From: a virus
Length of the DNA stretch: 55,644 bases
Direction: 5' to 3' (one strand)
Virus record (IMG/VR): IMGVR_UViG_3300035698_008169
Span: 1 to 55,644 of that record
Below the pieces are notes generated by a model, which saw only the letters and a list, made by a program, of their open reading frames with translations, was not told the origin of the DNA and ran no database searches. Shown in pieces: positions 1-7,833 of this stretch. The translations under genes and the position numbers were made by a program. Every line of letters starts with the position of its first letter. Positions within the stretch are counted from its first letter, which is position 1.

Positions 1-556
1 CAAGGCGTTCCACCAATCTACCATCAAATTTAACCATGGCTGGCATGATTTCAAGATAAAAGTCGTCCCCAAACATACTCTTAAGTAATGAAGCCAATGC
101 TTCGGCTTCCTTAAAATTACCCTGTAGCAAAAGATAATTAATTTCTCCTATAAAACAACCACTACCGACGATTAGCCCTTCTTTGTGCTCATTTAAAAGA
201 CTATAAGTAATTCTAGGTCTAGAATAAAAATAAGGTAACGCATAGGCTTTAGAAGATAGCTGACAAAGATTCTTATAACCTACGGCGTTCTTACACCAAA
301 CCGTAAGATGATTGTAAGACCCCTTGTGTTCTTCATCGGTTTTCCTAACTACATAAAATTCTTCGCCCAATACTACTTTTTGGTCTTGTTTTTTGCCTTC
401 TCTGTAAAGTTCCAATCCCGATGAAAAATTTCCGTGGTCAGTAATGCCCACGGCATAAAGACCTTTCTCTTTTGCCGATGTGACCCAATGGGGGATCGTA
501 CCCACTCCATCAATGCTGAAATGACTGTGATTGTGCAAAGCTGCGTATGTCTTCAT
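1..556 (-). CDS. dnaE: DNA polymerase III alpha subunit (DnaE, family C), N-terminal PHP part, truncated by window edge
   Basis: This is the start of a bacterial-type replicative DNA polymerase. I translated it from an ATG at 556-554; about 185 codons remain open to base 1, so the polymerase domain lies outside the window. The N-terminus shows the PHP-domain signature HNHSHFSIDG, followed by GITDHGN near residue 40 and an FYLEIMPA stretch near residue 170. All three match the metal-binding PHP region of DnaE. A GGAG-type ribosome binding site precedes the ATG. The ATG overlaps the primase stop codon as ATGA, so the two are probably translationally coupled in one replication operon. A stand-alone PHP phosphoesterase is possible but less likely, because the spacing of motifs follows DnaE. 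Confidence 0.85.
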   Translation of the reverse strand, partial: MKTYAALHNHSHFSIDGVGTIPHWVTSAKEKGLYAVGITDHGNFSSGLELYREGKKQDQKVVLGEEFYVVRKTDEEHKGSYNHLTVWCKNAVGYKNLCQLSSKAYALPYFYSRPRITYSLLNEHKEGLIVGSGCFIGEINYLLLQGNFKEAEALASLLKSMFGDDFYLEIMPAMVKFDGRLVERL

Positions 557-1524
557 AATAAACTCCTGATCGTGTAAGGCTTAGAAATTTTAACATAGTG
601 ATCGACTTCTTGTTCAGTACAGGCACCAATATCTTTATGCGTTGGTAGCCGCATTACATTAACATTCCAAATGTCCGCAAGACGAATGGCCATATTATAA
701 GCCACTTTTCTAGCATCTGGGTCAAGACCTATGTAAATCTGTTTTAAATGTGGCATCCTTAAGAGCAGTTTAAATTGATTTTCAGATAAGGATTTTCCCA
801 GCAGAGCCACAGCATTGTGCTTATGTCCCCTTACTGCATCGATAGGACCCTCCACTATCATTATGCTCTCGACTTTTTCTATATTATCAAACCCATACAA
901 TAACAAACTCTTCTTTAAACCTTCATTACTAAGTAATTTTGGGGTCATTTCATTTGAAATTGCTCTTGCCTGCCACCCCACTGCCTTACCCCTATGATAT
1001 ATAGGAAAAATTATGCGCCGCATAAGACTATTATACCGTATATCAAATTTACGCATCAAATCTGGAGTAAGGCCACGACGAATGGCATACCTATACCCCG
1101 GAGAATCTTTGGGAAATTCCCATATCTGCCTAAAATTCGAAGGAAGTTCAATGGGTTTATTAATCTTAATGATCTCTTTTTTCTTAATGTCATCTAGTGT
1201 AAGCTCAAGTATGGGTTTATAGTTTGCATAATCCTCAGAGCTTCCACCAACCACTTTTTGAAAAGCTTCCCTCTTTTCAATGTGTTCTAGCTCCCCAATC
1301 ATATCAAAGATGTTACCATGGTGTCCACAAACCCAGCATCTCCAAAAGCCCTTGCTTTGATCTGCGTCTCCGGCATGGACATACAATTTGTTTTTACCAC
1401 ATCTCCAGCATCTAGTATAGTAAAACCCACCTTCGCTTCTAACATTAAATTCTACACCCAGATTTTCAAGGTATTGGAAGAGGTCAAATTTTCTGATCGA
1501 TTTATTTAAATTATGATAATTCAT
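553..1524 (-). CDS. dnaG: DnaG-type DNA primase (zinc ribbon + TOPRIM)
   Basis: This 323-aa protein would make RNA primers for the phage replisome. Residues 39-66 form a CHC2-like zinc ribbon (CWRC at 39-42, CWVC at 63-66). A TOPRIM catalytic domain follows, with the acidic motif IVEGPIDA around 223-230 and a DPD motif (GLDPDA) around 267-272, which are the metal-binding residues of DnaG primases. It is much shorter than cellular DnaG (about 580 aa) and lacks the C-terminal helicase-binding domain, as is usual for phage primases. It overlaps the helicase gene upstream by 14 bases and the polymerase gene downstream by 4 bases, consistent with a compact replisome operon. Confidence 0.92.
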   Translation of the reverse strand: MNYHNLNKSIRKFDLFQYLENLGVEFNVRSEGGFYYTRCWRCGKNKLYVHAGDADQSKGFWRCWVCGHHGNIFDMIGELEHIEKREAFQKVVGGSSEDYANYKPILELTLDDIKKKEIIKINKPIELPSNFRQIWEFPKDSPGYRYAIRRGLTPDLMRKFDIRYNSLMRRIIFPIYHRGKAVGWQARAISNEMTPKLLSNEGLKKSLLLYGFDNIEKVESIMIVEGPIDAVRGHKHNAVALLGKSLSENQFKLLLRMPHLKQIYIGLDPDARKVAYNMAIRLADIWNVNVMRLPTHKDIGACTEQEVDHYVKISKPYTIRSLL

Positions 1525-2914
1525 ATTTTTCTAGTTTTGCGACGTCGTCATCACCATACAATTCATACTTCATATCATCACCAAACACTCTAAGAGCATC
1601 AAAGTTAGTATGAAATTTCACAGCAATTTGAGTACGTCCACGCCTTTGCTTGTCTAATAGATAAATGATTTCGTTGTTTTCCTCGTGGGATTTTGATCGA
1701 GTAATTGTTATAACCACATCTGATTTACGTATAATTTCAAATGAATCGGAAATATCAGTAATGCTTAACAAGGCGTCCTTGCGTTTGGCATTTTTTTGCT
1801 TCTTCTGGGCATCTCTATTGCCCTGGGCCGCAGTAATAACAACGATGTCATTCTTTTTGGCCATGAGCGAAAGCATACGGGCTGATTCTCCGTGTTCATT
1901 ATACTTGCTATCATATTTCTCTTTTGTTTTTAAAATTTGTAGATAATCAATGATCAAGGCATCATACTGAAATTCTTCCTTCTTGTGTTCTGCCCAAGCT
2001 ATTACATCTTCAACTTTGGTGCTGTAATCCTGCCAAATTTTAATTTCAACATATTCATCCAACAGTTTCTGTGCTTCGGCTATCTTTTTACGATCCGCCG
2101 CAGACAACGAATAAGCTCTATTTAGGGCATTATAATGAATCCCAGTAAGGCAGGACATTACTCTTAAAATTACTTCAGAGGGGTCATTCTCCAAGTCCAC
2201 ATAGAGCACTTTTTTCTTGTTTTTTACAAAATTAACCATACAGTTAATGAGAATAACCGACTTACCAACGTTCGTTCCTCCAAGCCACAGAAGAAGCTGT
2301 TTGCGAGCAATACCACCCAATAACACTTCATCAAATGGGGGTATACCCAGCGGCAACCTGTGTTTTTTAGATTCTGACATTTCTTCAGCTATGTCCCAGA
2401 ATTGGCTAAATTTAAAGACCAATTCTTTTCTGAAATCCACGGCAGTATGCTCAGCAATCAAATCTTGAATTTTTATGACTGCTTCATCAGAATCGCTATA
2501 AGCAAAAGCATCGCGGACTTTCTCAAAATGCGTCCTAAACACAGACTCTTTAATAAATTTATTAAGACCATCTTGTATATATTCCGGATGAGTAATATCA
2601 GAATCGAGAATCTTCTTAAAAACCCTGACATACTCTAGACGATCTTCTTCTTTGTGTTTTAAAATCTCGTTTTTAATAACTGTAACGGAAGGAAGCTGGC
2701 CATAATTTTCATTATACTTCTGTATGAATTTAACAAACCAACTAAGATGGTGATTACCGAAATAGGACGGTTTTAGATAGTAACTACAGACTTTGCCAAA
2801 ATCTGGTGATTTAATCATTAAATGGATTATACCATGTTTAATGTCTTTGGTAAAAGGCAGAACTTCATACCCCTCCAAGTCACTATCTTCTAAAGTTGTA
2901 TCCTCTTCAAACAT
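1511..2914 (-). CDS. dnaB: DnaB-family replicative helicase
   Basis: This hexameric 5'-3' helicase of the RecA fold would unwind the fork together with the neighbouring primase. Numbered from an in-frame GTG at 2920, the Walker A motif GGTNVGKS lies at 214-221, Walker B ALIIDYLQI at 322-330, and the arginine-finger region KQRRGR at about 424-429. The N-terminal 150 residues are helical and charged, as in DnaB N-terminal domains. I place the start at the ATG (2914) because a GGGGG ribosome binding site sits five bases before it; the GTG two codons earlier is a less likely start. The gene overlaps the primase start. Confidence 0.93.
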   Translation of the reverse strand: MFEEDTTLEDSDLEGYEVLPFTKDIKHGIIHLMIKSPDFGKVCSYYLKPSYFGNHHLSWFVKFIQKYNENYGQLPSVTVIKNEILKHKEEDRLEYVRVFKKILDSDITHPEYIQDGLNKFIKESVFRTHFEKVRDAFAYSDSDEAVIKIQDLIAEHTAVDFRKELVFKFSQFWDIAEEMSESKKHRLPLGIPPFDEVLLGGIARKQLLLWLGGTNVGKSVILINCMVNFVKNKKKVLYVDLENDPSEVILRVMSCLTGIHYNALNRAYSLSAADRKKIAEAQKLLDEYVEIKIWQDYSTKVEDVIAWAEHKKEEFQYDALIIDYLQILKTKEKYDSKYNEHGESARMLSLMAKKNDIVVITAAQGNRDAQKKQKNAKRKDALLSITDISDSFEIIRKSDVVITITRSKSHEENNEIIYLLDKQRRGRTQIAVKFHTNFDALRVFGDDMKYELYGDDDVAKLEKYELS

Positions 2915-2935
2915 TACCACCCCCTGTCACTATAA

Positions 2936-3385
2936 TTATAATAATTTATAATTATCAATCTTTCCAGACATGTCTGGATTCTGCCATATATTACCCACAA
3001 TCTCCAAACAATCTTGAATTGATTCATGGTCCTTCTTTACATAAACCAAATCAGAAACAGTCTTAAATTGCATCGTAAAAGTATCTATTAAGATAAAACT
3101 CATGAAATCAGAACAATACTGGACTACAGCCAGATAATCACCACCTTCATATTTAATTCTAAGTATGTCATCTTCATAAATCTTCTGTTTATTTTTATCT
3201 TTTTTACCAGAATAAAGTTGAATGTCTATTGACTCTCGATTCTTGTCGTTCTTCAAGGCCACTTTAGTGCCGCCACCATCATTGGACCAGAAGGCGCCAT
3301 GACGCCACTCAAGCAGCTCAGCAAGTTTACATTCGTGCATTGTATTAGTTTTTTTGTGATAAATCCGACATGTCAAATCATTCAT
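2936..3385 (-). CDS. YopX-like protein
   Basis: This 149-aa protein resembles the YopX family of phage proteins. The recognisable pieces are a central LYSGKKDKNKQKIYEDDIL stretch, matching the family pattern YTGLKDKNGKEIYEGDI, and a C-terminal EIVGNIWQNPDM, matching EVIGNIYENPEL. Between them is a beta-rich segment. The biochemical role of the family is not established. It lies between the replication helicase and a small unknown gene on the same strand, with a purine-rich ribosome binding site before the ATG, so it is probably co-transcribed with replication genes. Confidence 0.75.
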   Translation of the reverse strand: MNDLTCRIYHKKTNTMHECKLAELLEWRHGAFWSNDGGGTKVALKNDKNRESIDIQLYSGKKDKNKQKIYEDDILRIKYEGGDYLAVVQYCSDFMSFILIDTFTMQFKTVSDLVYVKKDHESIQDCLEIVGNIWQNPDMSGKIDNYKLL

Positions 3386-3387
3386 AT

Positions 3388-3591
3388 TTAATTTAACCTC
3401 TTTTTCTTTTCTAATTCTATTTGGGCTTTTAATATGTCGTGAAGTTTATCGTTTGTGGTCTTTATTATTAAATTTCCATCAATATCGACATGCGCCTTCA
3501 CCACATCACGGTCTACCACAACTTTACTTATTCTGGTTATGTCGACTTCTTCGGTTAATCCCAACAATTTCACATCTTTTGTTATTTTCAT
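3388..3591 (-). CDS. Small hypothetical protein (67 aa)
   Basis: I do not recognise this 67-aa protein. It has no visible membrane segment or metal-binding motif. It alternates charged and beta-branched residues and ends in a lysine-rich helix (ELEKKKRLN). An AAGGA ribosome binding site precedes the ATG. It fits tightly between the chaperonin gene (two bases between the coding regions) and the YopX-like gene, which supports it being a real member of the operon. Confidence 0.6.
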   Translation of the reverse strand: MKITKDVKLLGLTEEVDITRISKVVVDRDVVKAHVDIDGNLIIKTTNDKLHDILKAQIELEKKKRLN

Positions 3592-3593
3592 GT

Positions 3594-5336
3594 TTATCCT
3601 TGTTCCTGTGTCGCATCTACGGCGAACATTTCAGTTGGGTCGACCTCGGCCGAATCTTTGGCAAAAACACAATATCCTCCACCCCTTAAAATCTCACACC
3701 CAATAGACACGGCATTTTTTAACGCGGTCTGAACCACTAAGTAGGGGTCAACTATTCCACTCTCAAATACGTCACCAACAATCTTTCTTTTAAGTGCGTC
3801 ATAGCCAAGCACACCAATCTTATCACAAACCGTATCACTAGTTAAGAGCTCATGGATTATGATATCATCAGATTGATCAGAATTTTTAACTATTTGACGT
3901 AAAGGGGCCTGTAACATGGTTTTGAAGATGCTAATACCAAATTCTATGTCATCATAGTCCTTCTTCAGACATTGCGTACAATTTAAAAGTGCCACGCCTC
4001 CCCCTGGGACAATACCTTCTTTTAGAGCGGCCTTGGTAGCATTAAGAGCATCTTCAACACGAGCCTTCTTCTCTTGAATTTCTAGAATTGTTGTGCCACC
4101 AACCTGTACCGATACTACGCCATCAACCAACCTCGCTATCCTCTTCTTATGAATTTGAGAATCCCAATTATGTTCGGCATCGTTTATTTGTTTTTTTATA
4201 ATGTTCATGTGTTCTTCAAGAGATTCTTCTGTGGCAAAACCATCGTAAAAGGTAGTGATGTTTTTAATCTGTCTTACTCGTTCACACTGGCCAAGAACTT
4301 CATCTGTTAATTTGCTAGTGGTGGGACCGGCCCCACGCTGGATGTGCTGCCGAAGGGTACCCTGCTGAACCACTTCTCCTCCGGTGTAGGCTGCAACATC
4401 ACTAAGCATAAGAATCTGAGAATTAGGGGTCATGAGCATTTCAGTTTCAACCAACATTATAGGAAGACCATTTTGAACCATATTCTCGGCCACCATCTGT
4501 CGTATCTGCCCAGAGAACTTGTGCGCTAGGATGGTTAATTGGTGAATCTCTCCGTGTTTATGGGTGGTTTGGTCAATTTGATTAAACGCAATAATAAAAT
4601 CCGCAAATTCTCCCAAATCAGTCATTTCTCCATCATAACAAAGCACGGAAGGATTATGGGCAAAATAAACTTCTTGTTTTTGTACGTCGGTCATCATACG
4701 AGTAGCAAAAATTTTGTGGTCTGACCAGCCGTTTTTAACTTGATAACCCTGTACCTGATGTACTTCAATGTTGGCCGTAACGCCATCTTCTAAAATGGCC
4801 ACACCATCTTTACCAGATTTCATGACAGCTTCTGTAACCTTTTCGGCCACTTCATTATCATTATTAGAAGAAATCGAGGCCACATATTTAATTTCCGTTT
4901 CTTCTTTAATCTCCCTAACTTGATCTTTAAGTCCAGACAAAACCCTAGGAAGAGTGTTCCTAATTTGGCTCACCAAAAGTTGTGGAGAAATTAGACCTGA
5001 ATTTATATATTTCATGCCTTCTTCTATAAGGGCTTCTGTCAATACAATGGCGGTAGTAGTGCCATCTCCAACCTCTTCATTGGTTTTCATAGAAGCTTCT
5101 TTAATAGATTGAATAATCGTGTCTGTAACAGGATCACTAGAAAATATCGACATGGCTACAGTAACACCATCTTTGGTCATTAGGGGTGGTTTATTGCCCT
5201 TCTGTTCTAATAGGATTGGAAGTCCATCTGGTCCAAGGGTAGCTTTTACTGGATCAGATAAAACGTGTAAGGCTTTCAACACCTCATTAGAAAAGTCATT
5301 CTTCGTCCCGATCTTCTTGGCATTCTCTTTTTTCAT
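3594..5336 (-). CDS. groEL: Phage-encoded GroEL-type chaperonin (HSP60 family)
   Basis: This 580-aa protein is a group I chaperonin subunit, expected to form an ATP-driven folding chamber. The ATP-binding signatures are all present: VKATLGPDG (30-38), TKDGVTVA (54-61), GDGTTTA (90-96, with the catalytic-site Asp), KKARVEDALNATKAA (423-437) and EGIVPGGGVAL (440-450). It is longer than E. coli GroEL (548 aa). The apical region (about 190-375) is very divergent and the C-terminal Gly-Gly-Met tail is missing. No GroES gene lies nearby. Chaperonins are known from a few large phages, such as Pseudomonas phage EL. A strong AAAGGAG site precedes the ATG. The location in the replication operon suggests early or middle expression. 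Confidence 0.93.
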   Translation of the reverse strand: MKKENAKKIGTKNDFSNEVLKALHVLSDPVKATLGPDGLPILLEQKGNKPPLMTKDGVTVAMSIFSSDPVTDTIIQSIKEASMKTNEEVGDGTTTAIVLTEALIEEGMKYINSGLISPQLLVSQIRNTLPRVLSGLKDQVREIKEETEIKYVASISSNNDNEVAEKVTEAVMKSGKDGVAILEDGVTANIEVHQVQGYQVKNGWSDHKIFATRMMTDVQKQEVYFAHNPSVLCYDGEMTDLGEFADFIIAFNQIDQTTHKHGEIHQLTILAHKFSGQIRQMVAENMVQNGLPIMLVETEMLMTPNSQILMLSDVAAYTGGEVVQQGTLRQHIQRGAGPTTSKLTDEVLGQCERVRQIKNITTFYDGFATEESLEEHMNIIKKQINDAEHNWDSQIHKKRIARLVDGVVSVQVGGTTILEIQEKKARVEDALNATKAALKEGIVPGGGVALLNCTQCLKKDYDDIEFGISIFKTMLQAPLRQIVKNSDQSDDIIIHELLTSDTVCDKIGVLGYDALKRKIVGDVFESGIVDPYLVVQTALKNAVSIGCEILRGGGYCVFAKDSAEVDPTEMFAVDATQEQG

Positions 5337-5454
5337 TTATGATCTCCTTTTCTGTGGCTTTTTTTATAATTTCATGTTCTTCAACATATTTATCTATATA
5401 AATTTGAAGTTCTCTTTTCATGTCTTCTGGGGTCTTGCGTTCTTTTTTTCTCAT
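5296..5454 (-). CDS. Small charged hypothetical protein overlapping the chaperonin start
   Basis: A 52-codon reading frame runs from an ATG at 5454 to a TGA at 5296-5298, overlapping the first 41 bases of the chaperonin gene in another frame. The product would be very rich in Lys and Glu, mostly helical, with no known motif. No clear ribosome binding site precedes the ATG. The AAAGGAG before the chaperonin gene lies inside this frame. It may be a short leader peptide of the operon or a chance frame. Confidence 0.35.
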   Translation of the reverse strand: MRKKERKTPEDMKRELQIYIDKYVEEHEIIKKATEKEIINEKRECQEDRDEE

Positions 5455-5679
5455 TGTGCTAAAGATTCTAACACAGAAATATCTACATTGTTAATAATAC
5501 GGGGAATATTTACAGACGGAACCTAACCATTATATAATCCCGCTGAAGGGATGATGAGGGGCCACTGAGAGTTACAGTTATTCAGTCCTTATTATGTTCT
5601 TCACCTCACAGATTTGGTTTTAAACCCGAAACTGAAGACAATCGAACTCTGAAAGGAAAGCTGAAATATGGAGGAAATA
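5455..5679. other. Divergent intergenic region and helicase leader
   Basis: This is the only sizeable gap without a gene of normal length. It separates the minus-strand chaperonin operon from the plus-strand helicase. It holds the sigma70-like promoter, a small TCCC/GGGA hairpin around 5538-5551, and an ACTGA...TCAGT inverted repeat around 5563-5585. I see no tRNA, ribozyme core or riboswitch that I can name. Confidence 0.5.
5509..5538 (+). promoter_or_regulatory. Sigma70-like promoter for the plus-strand helicase gene
   Basis: A -35-like TTTACA (5509-5514; one mismatch to TTGACA) and a perfect TATAAT (5533-5538) are separated by 18 bases. Transcription would start near 5545 and leave a leader of about 120-135 bases before the helicase. 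The TATAAT sits in the palindrome ATTATATAAT, so it could also serve as a -10 on the minus strand, but I see no matching -35 there. Confidence 0.6.
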
Positions 5680-7074
5680 ATGGACAGAAGTCTATTGGAA
5701 ATTAATAATTCACTCACTACAGTAAATCTACAGAGTAATGCTTTGATAAGAGAGTTATCATACAAATTATCTTATCCAGATAAAACTGCCCAATTTGCAT
5801 ACACAAGGAGAACCAAAAAATTTAAAGAATTCAGGGTTCATCTAATGAAAATGACAGATGATGGAAATTATGTTTTCCCCACTGGGTTATTAAATATAGC
5901 TAAAGATTTTTTGGCTGTCAAGGATGTTCCGGTCGAAATAATAGATAATAGAGTACCACCTACAGATTCTAAATATAAATATTACAGAAGATTTAGTGAA
6001 GAGCCTGCATTAAGAAAATATCAGGATAAATGCCTGGCCAATAGTAGAATCTATCCACGAGGAATTGTTGAAGCGGCCACGGGAACAGGCAAAACCAGAA
6101 TGATGCAAGAGATCACTGGTGACAAGGGTCTACCCACCCTAATTATCGTACCATCTTTGAACATACTAAAACAAACTTACAACGAATTTTCTTCACTTTA
6201 CTCCCCCAGTAAAGTTGGGATGGTAGGAGGCGGTAAGGACCAGGACCAATATCCTATAATTATCGCCACCTTCCAATCCCTTTTAGAAAAAAGTCTTTCC
6301 TTCTACAAAAAATTTGATATGGTCCTTATTGACGAATCCCACCATGCGGCCGCCCAAACTATTCAACAAATTAATGAAAAATTTTTAGACCACGTCTATT
6401 ATAGATATTATTTTAGTGCTACACCTTTTAGGAACGACGGGGCCGACTTGGCTTTAGAAGGAGTCATAAGCAACGATAAAATACTTGTATATGATTTTAA
6501 GAAGGCTTGTAAGGATGGTTATTTGACTCCTCCGTTTTTCCTTATCTATAAGTATGATCATAACGTAACATTTGAGAAGAAACCCGATTATAGGAAAGAA
6601 TATAAACATCTTATAGCGGAAAATGAAGCTTATAATGATTTTATTGCATCGGTCACTGAGACCATGAGGAAAAAAGATAGGCAAATCCTTATTTTTGTAA
6701 AACAGATTTCCCAAGGAGAACTTCTAAGAGAGAAAATCCCCAGATCGGTGCTTTTAACCGGGAAAGAAAAAATCAATGATAGTGAAGATATACTAAAAGC
6801 TTTCGAAAATAAAGAATTTGACGTATTAATAGGTACCTCTGTTATAGGGGAAGGAGTTAATCTCAAATCCGTTGATTGTGGCATTATGGCCGGAGCTGGT
6901 AAATCTAAGGGAGATATAATACAAAAGATAGGACGTCTTCTTAGAATCCATCCGAACAAAAAGAATGTTCTAGTAGTAGATTTTACACATGGCGGTTCCA
7001 TATTTAATCGAAACCACCACATAACTAGGAAGAAAGTATACGAAGGGTACGGTACTAAAATTTTTACTCTATAG
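5680..7074 (+). CDS. SF2 DNA/RNA helicase (UvsW-like DEAD/DEAH ATPase)
   Basis: This superfamily 2 helicase resembles T4 UvsW, which unwinds recombination intermediates and R-loops. Numbered from an in-frame ATG at 5668, motif I is ATGTGKT (137-143), motif II DESH (222-225) and motif III SATP (250-253). The C-terminal lobe carries GEGVN and QKIGRLLR (motif VI, with arginine fingers). The N-terminal 110 residues are a separate domain. I place the start at 5680, because GGAGG lies five bases before that ATG. Start 5668 would add four residues and has a poorer site. It opens a two-gene plus-strand island running against all other genes. Confidence 0.88.
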   Translation: MDRSLLEINNSLTTVNLQSNALIRELSYKLSYPDKTAQFAYTRRTKKFKEFRVHLMKMTDDGNYVFPTGLLNIAKDFLAVKDVPVEIIDNRVPPTDSKYKYYRRFSEEPALRKYQDKCLANSRIYPRGIVEAATGTGKTRMMQEITGDKGLPTLIIVPSLNILKQTYNEFSSLYSPSKVGMVGGGKDQDQYPIIIATFQSLLEKSLSFYKKFDMVLIDESHHAAAQTIQQINEKFLDHVYYRYYFSATPFRNDGADLALEGVISNDKILVYDFKKACKDGYLTPPFFLIYKYDHNVTFEKKPDYRKEYKHLIAENEAYNDFIASVTETMRKKDRQILIFVKQISQGELLREKIPRSVLLTGKEKINDSEDILKAFENKEFDVLIGTSVIGEGVNLKSVDCGIMAGAGKSKGDIIQKIGRLLRIHPNKKNVLVVDFTHGGSIFNRNHHITRKKVYEGYGTKIFTL

Positions 7075-7082
7075 GGGAAATT

Positions 7083-7319
7083 GTGGGAAAACCAAAATAC
7101 ATAAACACAATGAATTATATAACTTTGGCCAGAAAAATTGGTAATCAACGAGAAAAAATTAAAGATTGGCTCATAAAAGGCGACCATACGGTTACGGACG
7201 ATGAGGCACAATTTTATAAATTAGAACACATAATAAAAAAGTCAGAATCTCATAGTCATCCTAAAAACATGATATGGTATAATTCAGACAAAAATGTAGT
7301 AGAATTTACTGGTTATTAA
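7083..7319 (+). CDS. Small hypothetical protein downstream of the helicase (78 aa)
   Basis: I do not recognise this 78-aa protein. The start is a GTG preceded by AGGGGA at five bases; an ATG nine codons later (7110) has no comparable site. The product is basic, with several His residues, and no membrane segment or known motif is visible. It follows the helicase by eight bases and is surely co-transcribed. Its stop codon overlaps the stop of the convergent minus-strand gene, with no hairpin terminator between the two. Confidence 0.6.
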   Translation: MGKPKYINTMNYITLARKIGNQREKIKDWLIKGDHTVTDDEAQFYKLEHIIKKSESHSHPKNMIWYNSDKNVVEFTGY

Positions 7320-7558
7320 TCGGACTTCTCTCCGTCACCATCTTTACCAAGGTATTTAGCATCTGTAAATCTACGAAAACCGTACAAGCCGAAGGCCGGA
7401 GCCAATAAAGCAAATAGGATGGACGCGTCTATTAATCTGAATTTGAAAGTTTTGTCCCCAATGGTCATTTCCTCTATGACTCCAAGCCCCAGCAAGATCA
7501 AAGCTGCTGCAAAACTAATTAAAGCAAGTTTATAAGATTTAGATTTTTGAATTGGCAT
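7316..7558 (-). CDS. Small two-helix membrane protein, holin candidate
   Basis: The product of about 80 aa has two hydrophobic segments (roughly residues 8-25 and 40-60), separated by a short polar loop and followed by a charged C-terminus ending DGDGEKSD. This layout is common in class II holins, which make membrane holes at lysis, but no family signature was recognised. I use the ATG at 7558; an upstream in-frame TTG could add five residues. The gene overlaps the preceding gene by 20 bases and closes the late operon after the tail fibres, a usual place for lysis genes. Confidence 0.5.
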   Translation of the reverse strand: MPIQKSKSYKLALISFAAALILLGLGVIEEMTIGDKTFKFRLIDASILFALLAPAFGLYGFRRFTDAKYLGKDGDGEKSD

Positions 7559-7826
7559 ACGCTCGCGCCTCAATTTCTAATGGATTATTAAAATATCCAT
7601 GTTTAAAATGATTCCAAAAATACACAAACAAAAATCCTACTATCCAGTATCGTTTCCATTGTTCGATATGTTTTTGTTCATGTGCAATTAATATTTTATC
7701 ATCGACAATTTCTGGAGGCCAAATAAAAATAAAAGGCCAAATTGCAATACCCATCACGTTGAATTCCTTATTCAATTTATCGGCAATGCCCACTATAAAT
7801 CTCGCTATAAAATTGTTTACTATCAT
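7539..7826 (-). CDS. Small membrane-associated HExxH (zincin-like) protein
   Basis: This 95-aa protein carries AHEQKHIEQW (about residues 48-57), a HExxHxxQ zinc-metallopeptidase-like motif, followed 25-30 residues later by NPLEIEARAYA, which could supply the third ligand (Glu). Flanking hydrophobic stretches (IAIWPFIFIWP and IVGFLFVYFW) suggest membrane attachment. The arrangement recalls short peptidase-like domains such as DUF4157, but I cannot assign a family. It lies between the terminal tail fibre and the holin-like gene, so a role in lysis or envelope passage is possible. AGGGA precedes the ATG. Confidence 0.55.
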   Translation of the reverse strand: MIVNNFIARFIVGIADKLNKEFNVMGIAIWPFIFIWPPEIVDDKILIAHEQKHIEQWKRYWIVGFLFVYFWNHFKHGYFNNPLEIEARAYANSKI

Positions 7827-7833
7827 TTTGTCC

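Noticed and set aside
5530-5660. Hammerhead-like ribozyme or tRNA in the divergent gap
   Set aside because: GATGA and CTGAAG strings occur, but the conserved core order and stems of a hammerhead are not present, and no cloverleaf can be drawn.
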